DNA of 64,000 bases, taken from contig NZ_AYYT01000002.1 of NCBI RefSeq assembly GCF_001435955.1, forward strand, positions 157,519 to 221,518, written 5' to 3'. This document shows positions 47,578-56,572 of this stretch, piece after piece; the stretch's first letter is position 1, and each line of letters starts with the position of its first letter. Position numbers and translations under genes: made by a program. The DNA comes from Ligilactobacillus salivarius DSM 20555 = ATCC 11741. GTDB lineage: Bacteria; Bacillota; Bacilli; Lactobacillales; Lactobacillaceae. The notes beneath the pieces are model-generated. The model made no database searches. It saw nothing but the letters and a program-made list of their open reading frames with translations, and was not told the DNA's origin.

Positions 47578-48690
47578 TTAGTTTTTCTCACGTAATTCTC
47601 TTTTAGAATGTGTTGGCTTTGCAAAAATCATTCTTCCAGCATCCGTCTGCAATGCACTAGTTACTTCTACCTCAATAGGTTTATTGAGATAATAACGTCC
47701 ATCTTCAACCACTATCATTGTTCCATCATCCAAGTATGCAACACCTTGTTGTCTTTCTGTACCATTTTTTATAACTGTAACGGTTAATTTTTCACCTGGA
47801 ATAACACGTGGTTTTAATGACTTAGCCAAAGCATTTACATTTAAAACCTGTACATTTTGAAATTCACTAACTTTATTTAGATTGTAATCATTTGTTACTA
47901 TGACTGCATCTAAAACCTTTGCTAATTTTATAAGCTTACTGTCAACTTCTTTTATATCTTCAAAATCTCCCTCATACATTTTTACAGGAACAATTTTTTC
48001 TGAACGTAATTTATTTAGAATGTCCAAACCTCTACGTCCTCTAACTCGTTTAATACTATCTCCTGAGTCAGCAATATATTGAAGTTCATATAATACAAAA
48101 TTAGGAACTACTAATGTTCCTTCAATGAAACCAGTTTTTGCTAGATCATAAATTCTCCCATCTATCAAAATGTTAGTATCTAACAACTTATATTTGTGGA
48201 AATTTTCGCCAACTTTTCTTTCTAAAATCTGAGCTTTATCATCTTCCACTTTTCTTTGTCGTAAATTAAATAATCTCTTTAAATTTCCAAAGCCTTCTTT
48301 TCCAACAACATATCCCAGGTACCCTAATAAAATCATTAATACAATTGGCAAAATGGTATTGATGAAAAATACATGTGATCGATTAAATATCGTTGAAATT
48401 AAAGCTGCTACAATTAATCCCACTGTGATTGACAAGCTCGTTGAAATAATTACTTCCGGCTTTTGTCTAATCAAATTTTTCTCTATTTTTATGATTACTC
48501 GCTCAATAGCATCTATTAAGAAAATCGCTAGTATTTCCATAATAATCAAACCAATAATAGCATTAACCAACCCATTAGTTAACCAGCGATTACTTCCAAG
48601 TCCTATCAAGCTCCATAGCTCTGGTAGAAATGTATATCCTGCACCTACACCTAAAATAGCTAATATTAATCCTATGATTCTTTTTCGCAT
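47578..48690 (-). CDS. YacL family membrane PIN-TRAM protein
   Basis: 370 residues. Four N-terminal membrane segments (about 4-135) are followed by a PIN nuclease-like domain with KLLDTNILIDGRI (about 168-180) and a C-terminal TRAM RNA-binding domain (about 293-355, GEKLTVTVIKNGTERQQGVA). Bacillus YacL has the same layout and is linked to stress and RNA processing, though its substrate is not known. It follows radA with a 25-base gap. The disA gene found between them in Bacillus is absent. Confidence 0.92.
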   Translation of the reverse strand: MRKRIIGLILAILGVGAGYTFLPELWSLIGLGSNRWLTNGLVNAIIGLIIMEILAIFLIDAIERVIIKIEKNLIRQKPEVIISTSLSITVGLIVAALISTIFNRSHVFFINTILPIVLMILLGYLGYVVGKEGFGNLKRLFNLRQRKVEDDKAQILERKVGENFHKYKLLDTNILIDGRIYDLAKTGFIEGTLVVPNFVLYELQYIADSGDSIKRVRGRRGLDILNKLRSEKIVPVKMYEGDFEDIKEVDSKLIKLAKVLDAVIVTNDYNLNKVSEFQNVQVLNVNALAKSLKPRVIPGEKLTVTVIKNGTERQQGVAYLDDGTMIVVEDGRYYLNKPIEVEVTSALQTDAGRMIFAKPTHSKRELREKN

Positions 48691-48715
48691 TTAAGCACAT
48701 CCTTTCTATCAATTT

Positions 48716-50089
48716 TTAACTAAAAATTAGTTTTAATGCTTGATTTAGTGTACTTACGCCTACTACTTCAATCTCTTTTGGAGGCATCCAACCATCTAAG
48801 TTGTTCTTTGGTAAAAATACTCGCTTAAATCCTAGCTTAGCAGCCTCAACAACACGCTGTTCAATACGATTAACTCGTCTTATTTCACCAGTTAATCCCA
48901 CTTCCCCTATAAAACAGTCAGTTGGTCTTGTTTCTGCATCGCGATAACTAGAAACTAAACTAACAGCAATGGCTAAATCTATTGCTGGCTCATCTAACTT
49001 CACTCCACCAGCAGCCTTCAAATAAGCATCCTGATTTTGCAATAACAAACCAGCTCTTTTTTCAAGTACTGCCATCAGTAACGCAACTCGATTGTGATCT
49101 AAACCAGTTGTTGTTCGCTTAGCATTTCCAAATGCAGTCGGTGTTACTAGTGCTTGTAATTCTACCAATATGGGTCTAGTTCCTTCAAGAGAAGCAACGA
49201 CAGCTGATCCCGTAGCCCCTTTTAATCTTTCTTCTAGAAAAATCTCTGATGGATTAGCAACTTCGCTTAATCCTCCATTTTTCATTTCAAAGATTCCAAT
49301 TTCATTAGTTGAACCAAATCTATTTTTAACAGCTCGTAAAATTCTAAATGTTCTATGTTGATCTCCCTCAAAATAAAGAACAGTATCTACCATGTGTTCT
49401 AAAATTTTAGGCCCTGCAATTGCTCCACCTTTAGTAACATGTCCTACAACAAAGACCGTTATCCCATTAGTTTTCGCAATTTGCATCAAATCTCCAGTTA
49501 CTTCCCTAATTTGAGAAACACTTCCAACTGCGGCTGTCATTTCTGGCTCCTGCATTGTCTGCACCGAATCGATTACAACAAAATCAGGCTTTAAAAGTTC
49601 AATATTTTTTCTAATACTATCCATATCTGTTTCAGGATATAAATATAGCTCAGTTCCATGAACTCCTAAACGATCCGCACGTAATTTAATTTGAGTTGCA
49701 CTTTCTTCCCCAGAAACATAAAGAACCTTTTTCCCGAGAGTAGATAATTGTCCAGAAACTTGTAGTAATAATGTAGACTTGCCAATACCTGGATCTCCAC
49801 CAATTAACACTAAAGATCCGGGAACAATTCCGCCGCCTAAAACACGATTCAATTCTTCTAAATTAGTTTTAAATCTTGGAGTTTCTACAGTAGAAACATC
49901 ATCAATTAATTTAGGTTTCACTGTTGTACCAGAGATACTAACTCTAGGTTGTGCTTTAGTTGTACTTTCCTTTTTCTCTATTTCCTCTACCAAGCTATTC
50001 CAAGAACCACAATTAGGGCAACGTCCTAAATAACGTGGAGAGATATATTCACAATTTTGACAAACATATCTTGTCTTAGTTTTCGCCAA
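48716..50089 (-). CDS. radA: DNA repair protein RadA
   Basis: A RecA-like, Lon-like helicase that extends recombination intermediates; it is also used in natural transformation. 457 residues from TTG 50089 ([13 protein letters not shown]), behind GGAAGGTG; GTG 50098 overlaps that site. The order is a C4 zinc finger (CQNC...CPNC, about 10-28), Walker [11 protein letters not shown] (about 98-107), the RadA motif KNRFGSTNE (about 255-263), and a C-terminal Lon-protease-like domain lacking the catalytic serine context. Confidence 0.97.
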   Translation of the reverse strand: MAKTKTRYVCQNCEYISPRYLGRCPNCGSWNSLVEEIEKKESTTKAQPRVSISGTTVKPKLIDDVSTVETPRFKTNLEELNRVLGGGIVPGSLVLIGGDPGIGKSTLLLQVSGQLSTLGKKVLYVSGEESATQIKLRADRLGVHGTELYLYPETDMDSIRKNIELLKPDFVVIDSVQTMQEPEMTAAVGSVSQIREVTGDLMQIAKTNGITVFVVGHVTKGGAIAGPKILEHMVDTVLYFEGDQHRTFRILRAVKNRFGSTNEIGIFEMKNGGLSEVANPSEIFLEERLKGATGSAVVASLEGTRPILVELQALVTPTAFGNAKRTTTGLDHNRVALLMAVLEKRAGLLLQNQDAYLKAAGGVKLDEPAIDLAIAVSLVSSYRDAETRPTDCFIGEVGLTGEIRRVNRIEQRVVEAAKLGFKRVFLPKNNLDGWMPPKEIEVVGVSTLNQALKLIFS

Positions 50090-50106
50090 TACATTCACCT
50101 TCCAAA

Positions 50107-50643
50107 CTATTTTCCAGAAGATCCAAATCCACCAGTTCTAGTTTCCTTTCCACCTTCATCATTGTCAGCTACTAAATATGGTAAGAATATACCTTGACCT
50201 ATTCGATCACCTTTTTTTATTAATTGATCTTTTAGTCCAAAATTAACTAATTGTACAAAAATTTCACCCTCATTATTAGGGTTATTATAATAATCAGCAT
50301 CTATTATTCCCACACCATTAGGTAAAATTAAACTTCTTTTCAATGGACTACTAGAACGATTAGCTAACATTAAGAACTCATCCTCTTTCATATATGCCTT
50401 AATTCCAGTAGGAACTAGAAAAGGTTTTAAACATTTTTGTCCTTCTAATAATTCTGTTTTAGTTATATTTTTTTGTTTATGCAATGTATATAAAATTTTC
50501 AAAAAATTAAATTTCCAAATACTAGGTAATAAAAAATCTTCTGCAGCAAAAAAATCATATCCTGCAGCATTCTTTGTCATTCTGACTGGAAGTTTTACTC
50601 CACGGTCTTTATATTTACTTACTACTTCAAATCCTCTTTTCAT
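50107..50643 (-). CDS. dut: dUTP diphosphatase, trimeric type
   Basis: Hydrolyses dUTP to dUMP, keeping uracil out of DNA. 178 residues. The five family motifs are present: [11 protein letters not shown] (I), NRSSSPLKR (II), [12 protein letters not shown] (III), RIGQGIF (IV) and [10 protein letters not shown] (V, which closes over the site). It is about 30 residues longer than the common 145-150-residue form, with the extra part between motifs I and II (residues about 40-75). It lies upstream of radA by 17 bases. Confidence 0.96.
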   Translation of the reverse strand: MKRGFEVVSKYKDRGVKLPVRMTKNAAGYDFFAAEDFLLPSIWKFNFLKILYTLHKQKNITKTELLEGQKCLKPFLVPTGIKAYMKEDEFLMLANRSSSPLKRSLILPNGVGIIDADYYNNPNNEGEIFVQLVNFGLKDQLIKKGDRIGQGIFLPYLVADNDEGGKETRTGGFGSSGK

Positions 50644-50772
50644 TCTTGTTAATCCTCTCTAACTAATATACTTTCTATTTTATCATACCATTAATTTACT
50701 AAAATTAACGTATTTAACAATAAATTTCATTTTAATTAATAAATTTATTCCATCTTAAAATTTTTCGTGTGC

Positions 50773-50778
50773 TATACT
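50773..50778 (+). promoter_or_regulatory. Extended -10 promoter of the small acetyltransferase gene
   Basis: TGCTATACT ends at 50778, 21 bases before the ATG. The -35 region is poor, as is usual for extended -10 promoters. Confidence 0.6.
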
Positions 50779-50798
50779 TTCATTGGGAGGGGTTTCTT

Positions 50799-51077
50799 AT
50801 GAACTATATATGGAATAATGACACTTTATCACTTCATGATGGTGATACTCTAGTCGCAGAAATTGGTTTTTCAACTATCGATGATGGCAACACATACGTT
50901 GTCGAACGAACATGGGTTAGCGATGCTTACAGAGGTCAAGGAATTGCAGGTAAAATTACCACTACATTTATTACAAGAGTCCAAGAAGAAGGTAAAAAAT
51001 TATTACCTCTTTGCACATATACTAATAAATTTATGCAAAAACATCCTGAGTATGCAGATTTATTAGCTAAAAAATAA
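50799..51077 (+). CDS. Small GNAT-like N-acetyltransferase (YidJ/YjdJ type)
   Basis: 92 residues from ATG 50799 (MNYIWNNDTLSLHDGD), behind GGGAGGGG. The acetyl-CoA loop YRGQGIAGKI is near residues 44-53, and the C-terminus has LPLCTYTNKFMQKHPEYADLL. This short form belongs to the DUF/GNAT group also found in eukaryotes and plants; its substrate is unknown. It has its own promoter and is followed by pepC. Confidence 0.85.
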   Translation: MNYIWNNDTLSLHDGDTLVAEIGFSTIDDGNTYVVERTWVSDAYRGQGIAGKITTTFITRVQEEGKKLLPLCTYTNKFMQKHPEYADLLAKK

Positions 51078-51165
51078 TTTTCTAATTTTTTTCTAACATT
51101 ATTATTTATCTTTTAGCTAAACTGTCTTACAATTAAATTAACTTATCTTAAGGAGGGTGATCACT

Positions 51166-52500
51166 GTGTCTGAAGCAATTAGCAGTGAACAATTATCAAA
51201 ATTTCATCAATTAATTGAAGATGATCCAAAATCCAGAGTTTTAGAACGTGCAGTTTCTAAAAATGGAATTTTAGCTACAAGTGCTGATTTCCACTCTGAA
51301 GTTAATATGGATCCTGTCTTTTCAATTGATCTTGATACAGGAGATGTAGCAAACCAAAAACAATCTGGCCGTTGCTGGATGTTTGCTGCTCTTAATACTA
51401 TGCGCCATGACTTAAAGAATCGTTTTGGTGTAGCTAAGGACTTTGAACTATCTCAAAGTTATACATTTTTCTGGGATAAGCTAGAAAAATCCAATTATTT
51501 CTATGAAAATGTTATTAAAACAGCTTCTCTTCCAACTTCTGATCGTAAAGTAGCTTGGTTAATGACAACACCTCAACAAGATGGTGGTCAATGGGATATG
51601 ATTACTGCAATCATCAGAAAATATGGTGTAGTTCCTAAGAGTGTAATGCCTGAAAGTTATAACTCTTCAAAATCAAGTGAATTAAATTCTACTCTTAATT
51701 TAAAATTACGTAAGGATGCTGTTGATTTACGTGAATTAGTTAATAGTAACGCTAGTTCTGAAGAAATCGCTTCTTTCAAGGAAAAGAAACTTGCTGAAAT
51801 TTATCGTATCTTAGTTTATACATTGGGTGAACCACCTGTTAAATTTGATTTTGAATATCGTGATTCTGATAATAACTATCATATCGATCAAGATTTAACT
51901 CCTCAAACTTTCTTTGAAAAATATGTAAATTGGAATCTTGACGACTATGTATCAATTATTAACGCACCTACTGATGACAAGCCATATAATCATATGTACA
52001 CTATCGAAATGCTTGGTAATGTCCTAGGTGAACGTGAAGTAAGACACTTAAACGTTGATATGAACACATTCCGTCAAGTAGCAATTAAACAACTTGAATC
52101 TGGTGAAAGTGTTTGGTTTGGTTGTGATGTTGGTCAAGAATCTGATCGTAAGAAAGGTATCATGGATACTGAATTGTATCACAAAGATGAACTATTCGAT
52201 GTTGACTTTTCAATGTCTAAAGCTGAACGCCTAGATTATAGTGAAAGTTTAATGACTCACGCTATGGTATTAACTGGTGTAGATCTAGTTAATGGCACTC
52301 CAACTAAATGGAAAGTTGAAAACTCATGGGGAGATAAAGTTGGTACTAAAGGATTCTTCGTTATGAGTAATAACTGGATGGAAGAATATTGTTATCAAGT
52401 TGTTGTAAACAAGAAATTCTTACCTGAAGAATTACAAAAAGTTCTTACTGAAGAACCTAAAGTCTTAGCTCCATGGGATCCAATGGGTTCATTAGCTTAG
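51166..52500 (+). CDS. pepC: Aminopeptidase C
   Basis: A cytoplasmic cysteine aminopeptidase (bleomycin-hydrolase family) that trims peptides from casein and other proteins in lactic acid bacteria. 444 residues from GTG 51166 (MSEAISSEQLSKF), behind AAGGAGGGTGATC. The active-site cysteine is in QSGRCWMFAAL (about C70), the histidine in THAMVLTGVD and the asparagine in VENSWGD. The C-terminal end (DPMGSLA) matches the family, in which the tail enters the active site. Confidence 0.98.
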   Translation: MSEAISSEQLSKFHQLIEDDPKSRVLERAVSKNGILATSADFHSEVNMDPVFSIDLDTGDVANQKQSGRCWMFAALNTMRHDLKNRFGVAKDFELSQSYTFFWDKLEKSNYFYENVIKTASLPTSDRKVAWLMTTPQQDGGQWDMITAIIRKYGVVPKSVMPESYNSSKSSELNSTLNLKLRKDAVDLRELVNSNASSEEIASFKEKKLAEIYRILVYTLGEPPVKFDFEYRDSDNNYHIDQDLTPQTFFEKYVNWNLDDYVSIINAPTDDKPYNHMYTIEMLGNVLGEREVRHLNVDMNTFRQVAIKQLESGESVWFGCDVGQESDRKKGIMDTELYHKDELFDVDFSMSKAERLDYSESLMTHAMVLTGVDLVNGTPTKWKVENSWGDKVGTKGFFVMSNNWMEEYCYQVVVNKKFLPEELQKVLTEEPKVLAPWDPMGSLA

Positions 52501-52539
52501 TTTAACTTAAATAGTCATTTAAGAAATTATTTGACAACA

Positions 52540-52572
52540 ACTAAGGTGATTTCTTTTTAATCACCTTATTAC
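52540..52572 (+). terminator. Terminator-like hairpin after pepC
   Basis: TAAGGTGAT pairs with ATCACCTTA around a T-rich loop. The tail is only moderately T-rich. Confidence 0.6.
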
Positions 52573-52653
52573 ATATTTTTAATTCTATCTCTTATCATTA
52601 ATATAGAGATAAATAAAAGTGATTTAGCAATAATATCACATACAAACATAAAG

Positions 52654-52672
52654 GCTGTGGATTAACTACAGC
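52654..52672 (+). repeat. Hairpin in the leader of the immunity gene
   Basis: GCTGTGG pairs with CTACAGC (one G-T pair) around ATTAA, 32 bases before the ATG at 52704. The rest of the 52501-52703 gap holds the pepC hairpin and AT-rich sequence with no open frame that looks like a bacteriocin. Confidence 0.5.
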
Positions 52673-52703
52673 AACTGCTATTTCACTGCAAACGAGGTAT
52701 AGT

Positions 52704-53063
52704 ATGATTATGGAAAGAACAAAACTTATTAATCAAGCACAAACTGATATCAAAGAATTATTAGGGATACTCAATAATTATAAAAAAAAACAATCTGAAT
52801 TGTTAGATATTATTGATGTTTTAGCACAGGTTTATCGTAAATTACCTGAAACTAAAAATCCTGAAGCATTACTTAATCGATTGGTTAATTACATTCGTAG
52901 TGTAGCTTTAGCTGGACGAATTCACTTTCCAACTAATGAAGAAAAATTAATTGCTGATATTGGCGTCTTGGGACAAAGAGCTGGTTTAAATGGTGTCTAT
53001 ATGGCTGACTACTCTGCTAAATCTCAATTCTATAGCATTTTCGAAGAAATTCCTCGTCATTAA
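52704..53063 (+). CDS. Bacteriocin immunity protein (class IIa type)
   Basis: 119 residues, all helical, with no membrane segment. The C-terminal part with GVLGQRAGLNGVYMADYSAK and then QFYSIFEEIPRH fits the enterocin-A-immunity-like family of lactobacilli, four-helix proteins that protect against pediocin-like peptides acting on the mannose PTS. GAGGTATAGT precedes ATG 52704; ATG 52710 is possible. No bacteriocin, transporter or regulator gene is next to it, so it is an orphan immunity gene, common in this group. Confidence 0.85.
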   Translation: MIMERTKLINQAQTDIKELLGILNNYKKKQSELLDIIDVLAQVYRKLPETKNPEALLNRLVNYIRSVALAGRIHFPTNEEKLIADIGVLGQRAGLNGVYMADYSAKSQFYSIFEEIPRH

Positions 53064-53092
53064 TTGAAGAATTTTAATTATCGTTAATACTA

Positions 53093-53127
53093 GGGCAACT
53101 TCATATTCTAATGAAGTTGTCTTTTTG
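53093..53127 (+). terminator. Terminator of the immunity gene
   Basis: GGGCAACTTCAT pairs with ATGAAGTTGTC, then TTTTTG on the plus strand. Confidence 0.9.
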
Positions 53128-53137
53128 TATTTCTAAG

Positions 53138-53184
53138 TATAAAAAGCTCTATGAAAACTACTAGTTCCTCATAGAGCTTTTTTC
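53138..53184 (-). terminator. Terminator of gpmA
   Basis: AAAAAGCTCTATGA pairs with TCATAGAGCTTTTTT around a 15-base loop; T-run on the minus strand, with symmetry that also allows use from the other side. Confidence 0.9.
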
Positions 53185-53232
53185 CTAACAACAAAAAATT
53201 AGTCAACTATATTCAATATTCACGTTAATTTT

Positions 53233-53907
53233 TTATTTTAATATTTTCTTTGAGATTACTCGAAGTTTATTATCTAATTCATAAATAATTGGTTCAGCAT
53301 TAGCAACTTCTACGCCATCAATTCCTTCATCGCTAATATTTTCAATATATTTAATCATTGCTCTTAACGTACTTCCATGAGCAATCACAATTTGATTATT
53401 TCCATGTAATAACTCAGGTGCTATCTTATCAACCCAATATGGTAGTATTCGATTGTAAGCATCCTTTAAACTTTCTGCACGTGGAATAATTGTAGAAGGA
53501 TATTTCTTATATTTAGGTTCTTCTATCCTTTCATCCAACATAGGAGGAACGGTATCAAACGATCGTCTCCATAAAGCAACTTGGTGTTTTCCATATTTAC
53601 GCTTTGTAAATTCTTTATTTAATCCCCTCAATGCTCCATAATGACGTTCGTTTAATCTCCAAGTCTTTTCAAGTGGTATCCATGACTGATTAATTTCATC
53701 TAATACAATCATTCCCGTTTTTATAGCTCTCTCTAACAAAGAAGTATGAGCTTTAGTAAAAGTAATCTTTTCTTCTTTTAATTTTTTTCCTGCAACTTTA
53801 GCTTGTTCACAACCTTTAATTGTCAATGGAACATCTGACCAACCAGTATAAATATTTGCCTCATTAGCCGTACTTTCCCCATGTCTAAGCAATACAAGCT
53901 TAACCAA
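53233..53907 (-). CDS. gpmA: 2,3-bisphosphoglycerate-dependent phosphoglycerate mutase
   Basis: Interconverts 3- and 2-phosphoglycerate. 224 residues. LLRHGES (about residues 6-12) holds the phosphorylated histidine, [13 protein letters not shown] (about 86-98) and [10 protein letters not shown] (second histidine) complete the active site. The [11 protein letters not shown] block marks the GpmA group. Lactobacilli often have more than one copy, so this may be a secondary enzyme. It lies 21 bases after an AEC carrier gene and may be co-transcribed with it. Confidence 0.93.
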   Translation of the reverse strand: MVKLVLLRHGESTANEANIYTGWSDVPLTIKGCEQAKVAGKKLKEEKITFTKAHTSLLERAIKTGMIVLDEINQSWIPLEKTWRLNERHYGALRGLNKEFTKRKYGKHQVALWRRSFDTVPPMLDERIEEPKYKKYPSTIIPRAESLKDAYNRILPYWVDKIAPELLHGNNQIVIAHGSTLRAMIKYIENISDEGIDGVEVANAEPIIYELDNKLRVISKKILK

Positions 53908-53928
53908 AATTCATCACTCTCTTATCTA

Positions 53929-54873
53929 TCAGATATTTTGCGTTATTACCATCAATATTGGAACAACAATTAATGATGTTAACGTGGTTTCTGTAACCAT
54001 TACAGCTGCATATTCCGAATCTGCTCCATATAAGTTAGCTACAACAGGAGCATTCGTCATAACTGGCATCGCTGCTTGTAAAATAAATACTTGTTTCATT
54101 AACAAAGGAATATTAGTAGGTGTAACTAGTATGTACATCATTAGAGGAGCTAAAATAAATCTTCCTAATAACAACAAAAGATTATCTTTTCCAATAGAGA
54201 TTCTATTAAGTCCTGCTTTAGAAATCGAAATACCGATAAAAATCATAGACAATGGTATTGTCAAATTACCTAGATATAATAAATCTGAGTTAACAAATGT
54301 CGGTAATTTCACTTTTAACAATACAAAGATAACCCCAACTATAAATCCCAACAATGGAGGTGAAAATATTTTACCTAATGTTCTTTTTAAATCAAAAGCT
54401 GTTTTCTTATCACCATCTCTTTGGATTAAGTAAGTACCAATTGTCCAAAAAAATGTTGTATTAGCCATATAATAAATTAATACATAGGGGATACTTTTAT
54501 TACCAAATAAGGCCATATTAATCGGTAAACCTACAAAAACTGTATTAGAGTTAAAAAACATTGAAGTAAATAAACCCGCATGTTTATCCTGGATTTTAAA
54601 AATATGAACAACGGCAAAAGCAATTCCCATCAAAATTAACATCGAAATTACCGGGAATCTCAAATCAGGTATCATTCGTAATAATTCTTTAGCTGAAAAT
54701 TTACTAACAATTGTCCCCAACATATAACAAGGTAATGATACTTGGGTAACGATTTTAGCAATTAATTTGGTTGATTTATCATCAAACCATCCCTTTTGCT
54801 CTAAAAAATATCCCACAGCAATCATTACCAAGATTACTAATACACCGGAGATACTCTGGAAAAATACTGCCAT
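53929..54873 (-). CDS. AEC family transporter (auxin efflux carrier/malate permease type)
   Basis: 314 residues with about ten membrane segments in two halves. The broken-helix region around SKFSAKELLR and the C-terminal VMTNAPVVANLYGADSEYAAVMVTET pattern (about residues 270-296; shown in part) fit the AEC family, which in lactic acid bacteria includes malate and amino-acid carriers. Substrate is not known. A possible extended -10 (TGTTATACT) lies about 35 bases before the ATG. It precedes gpmA on the same strand. Confidence 0.85.
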   Translation of the reverse strand: MAVFFQSISGVLVILVMIAVGYFLEQKGWFDDKSTKLIAKIVTQVSLPCYMLGTIVSKFSAKELLRMIPDLRFPVISMLILMGIAFAVVHIFKIQDKHAGLFTSMFFNSNTVFVGLPINMALFGNKSIPYVLIYYMANTTFFWTIGTYLIQRDGDKKTAFDLKRTLGKIFSPPLLGFIVGVIFVLLKVKLPTFVNSDLLYLGNLTIPLSMIFIGISISKAGLNRISIGKDNLLLLLGRFILAPLMMYILVTPTNIPLLMKQVFILQAAMPVMTNAPVVANLYGADSEYAAVMVTETTLTSLIVVPILMVITQNI

Positions 54874-54931
54874 CTAATCACTCTTTCTCTATCCTTAATT
54901 AATGAATAGTATAACATACAATTATCATCAA

Positions 54932-55912
54932 TTATTCACCAAATTCTAAAAGAATAGATCCATAAGCTAAACCAGCACCAAAACCTGTTAATAGAACTTT
55001 ACCTGTTATATTTTCATCTTCAAACTTTCTAGTCAAGGCTAATGGTATTCCAACAGAAGAAGTATTACCACATTCCTTAACATCAGTCGCCACCCTATTT
55101 AGAGGAACTTCAATCTCTTTTGATATAATTTCTATCAATCGTAAATTAGCCTGATGAGTTACAACATACGATAAATCTTTGGAGTTCACTTTATTTGTCT
55201 CTAAAAACTCCTTAATATGCTTAACTATATCTGTTGTTACAAAATTATAAACTTCTCTTCCATTCTGATAAAAAGCGTCCATACTTGGATAATTATCACT
55301 AGATATTTCCTTAAGAGGAGCAATTCTACCACTATGAATAACTTCCTCATTTCCTACCGTAACCAATTTCTCAGATAAATAAATGTTTTCTTTTTCATCA
55401 TCAGTCGCCTCTACAATTATTCCAGCAGCACCATCGCCAAAGAAAACAGCTGATGTTCTATCCTTAAAATCCATCATTTTAGAATTTGTTTCAGCACTAA
55501 TTACCATTGCTCGACGATATAAACCTGAAACTAAAAATTTATGGGCTGTACTTAAAGCATAGATAAACCCAGCACAAGCTGCAGAAATATCAAAGGCAAA
55601 AGCTGACTTTAAATTTAACTTCTTCTCTACAATAGCTGCTGTAGATGGTGTAATTGCATCTGGAGAGATAGTTGATACAATTAACAAATCTATGTCCTCT
55701 GGCTTAAGATTTGCTCTTTCTAGAAGTTTTTTTCCTACTTCAGTAGCTAAATCTGACGTATTTTCATTAAAAGCATAGTACCTTTGCTTAATACCTGTAT
55801 GACTTTGAATCCACTCATCAGATGTTTTCATAATTTTGCTCAAGTCATCATTTGTCACAACATTATCAGGTAGGTAACCTGCTATAGATACCATTTTTAT
55901 TCCCTTATTCAT
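54932..55912 (-). CDS. fabH: Beta-ketoacyl-ACP synthase III
   Basis: Condenses acyl-CoA with malonyl-ACP to start fatty-acid synthesis. 326 residues from ATG 55912 (MNKGIKMVSIAGYLPDN), behind GTGAGG; a longer reading to 55942 has no site. The catalytic cysteine is about C113 in DISAACAGFIYAL; the histidine is in VTHQANLRLIE and the asparagine in CGNTSSVGIPLAL. It stands apart from any other fab gene in this window, so it may be a second FabH or a loner. A promoter with TATAAT overlaps the tRNA-Leu terminator. Confidence 0.94.
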   Translation of the reverse strand: MNKGIKMVSIAGYLPDNVVTNDDLSKIMKTSDEWIQSHTGIKQRYYAFNENTSDLATEVGKKLLERANLKPEDIDLLIVSTISPDAITPSTAAIVEKKLNLKSAFAFDISAACAGFIYALSTAHKFLVSGLYRRAMVISAETNSKMMDFKDRTSAVFFGDGAAGIIVEATDDEKENIYLSEKLVTVGNEEVIHSGRIAPLKEISSDNYPSMDAFYQNGREVYNFVTTDIVKHIKEFLETNKVNSKDLSYVVTHQANLRLIEIISKEIEVPLNRVATDVKECGNTSSVGIPLALTRKFEDENITGKVLLTGFGAGLAYGSILLEFGE

Positions 55913-55955
55913 AAAGAACCTCACTTTATTTTTAGTCATCAAAATATATTATAAA

Positions 55956-55993
55956 ATAAAAAAGCATAGTAGCCAATATAGACTCCTATGCTC
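55956..55993 (-). terminator. Terminator of tRNA-Leu, overlapping the fabH promoter
   Basis: AGCATAG pairs with CTATGCT, then TTTTTATTTT on the minus strand. Within the same bases TTGGCT, 17 bases and TATAAT form a likely fabH promoter. Confidence 0.85.
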
Positions 55994-56002
55994 ACCTCTG
56001 TA

Positions 56003-56088
56003 TGCGGGTAAATGGATTCGAACCATCACGGGCAATAATGCCCACCAGATCCTTAGTCTGACGCGTCTGCCAATTCCGCCATACCCGC
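56003..56088 (-). tRNA. tRNA-Leu (anticodon AAG)
   Basis: 86 bases, class II with a long variable arm. The acceptor GCGGGTA/TACCCGC, the T arm GGTTCGAATCC and the anticodon stem CAGA/TCTG are complete. The loop reads CTAAGGA, so the anticodon is AAG, decoding CUU. CCA is not encoded. An A at position 34 would need TadA to become inosine for wider decoding. Confidence 0.95.
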
Positions 56089-56134
56089 GACAACAGAGAT
56101 AATTATATCAAGTTTAACCCTATTTAGCAAGTGC

Positions 56135-56572
56135 TTATTCAATTAATTTTAATTTTCCGTGACAATGAGAACATACATATTTGCTAGTATTTATTTTCCT
56201 TTGTCGATAATACTTTTTCCCACAATTTTGACAAATATAAATATTTTTATAGCTTGTCTTTAAAGTTGGAGCATATCTTAAACCTCCAACTTTTTTCAAC
56301 AATATTTTAAAATCTTTATCCCTATGCTGATGCCCATAACCATTAATATGGAGATGATAATGGCATAGTTCGTGTTTAATGACACCTATCAAAGTATCCA
56401 TATCACATTCTGTTAACATCTTAGGATTAATGTCTATATTATGATTATTTAAAAAATACCGTCCTCCAGTTGTTCTCAACTTACTATTAAACTTTATTTT
56501 ATGCTTAAAATCTCTATTAAAATAAGAATTAGAAATTTTTCTAGTTAGTTCTAATAGTTCTCTATTATTCAT
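56135..56572 (-). CDS. SprT-like zinc metalloprotein
   Basis: 145 residues. The metalloprotease-type motif HELCH is near residues 68-72, with a third histidine in GHQHRDKDF. The C-terminal zinc ribbon has two CxxC pairs (CQNC and CSHC). SprT-like proteins in other organisms cleave DNA-protein crosslinks; the bacterial role is not known. The start overlaps the end of tex by 8 bases, so it is translated from the same mRNA. Confidence 0.9.
   Translation of the reverse strand: MNNRELLELTRKISNSYFNRDFKHKIKFNSKLRTTGGRYFLNNHNIDINPKMLTECDMDTLIGVIKHELCHYHLHINGYGHQHRDKDFKILLKKVGGLRYAPTLKTSYKNIYICQNCGKKYYRQRKINTSKYVCSHCHGKLKLIE

Noticed and set aside
52573..52703. Small bacteriocin gene before the immunity protein
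   Set aside because: No open frame with a double-glycine leader or YGNGV motif is present on either strand.
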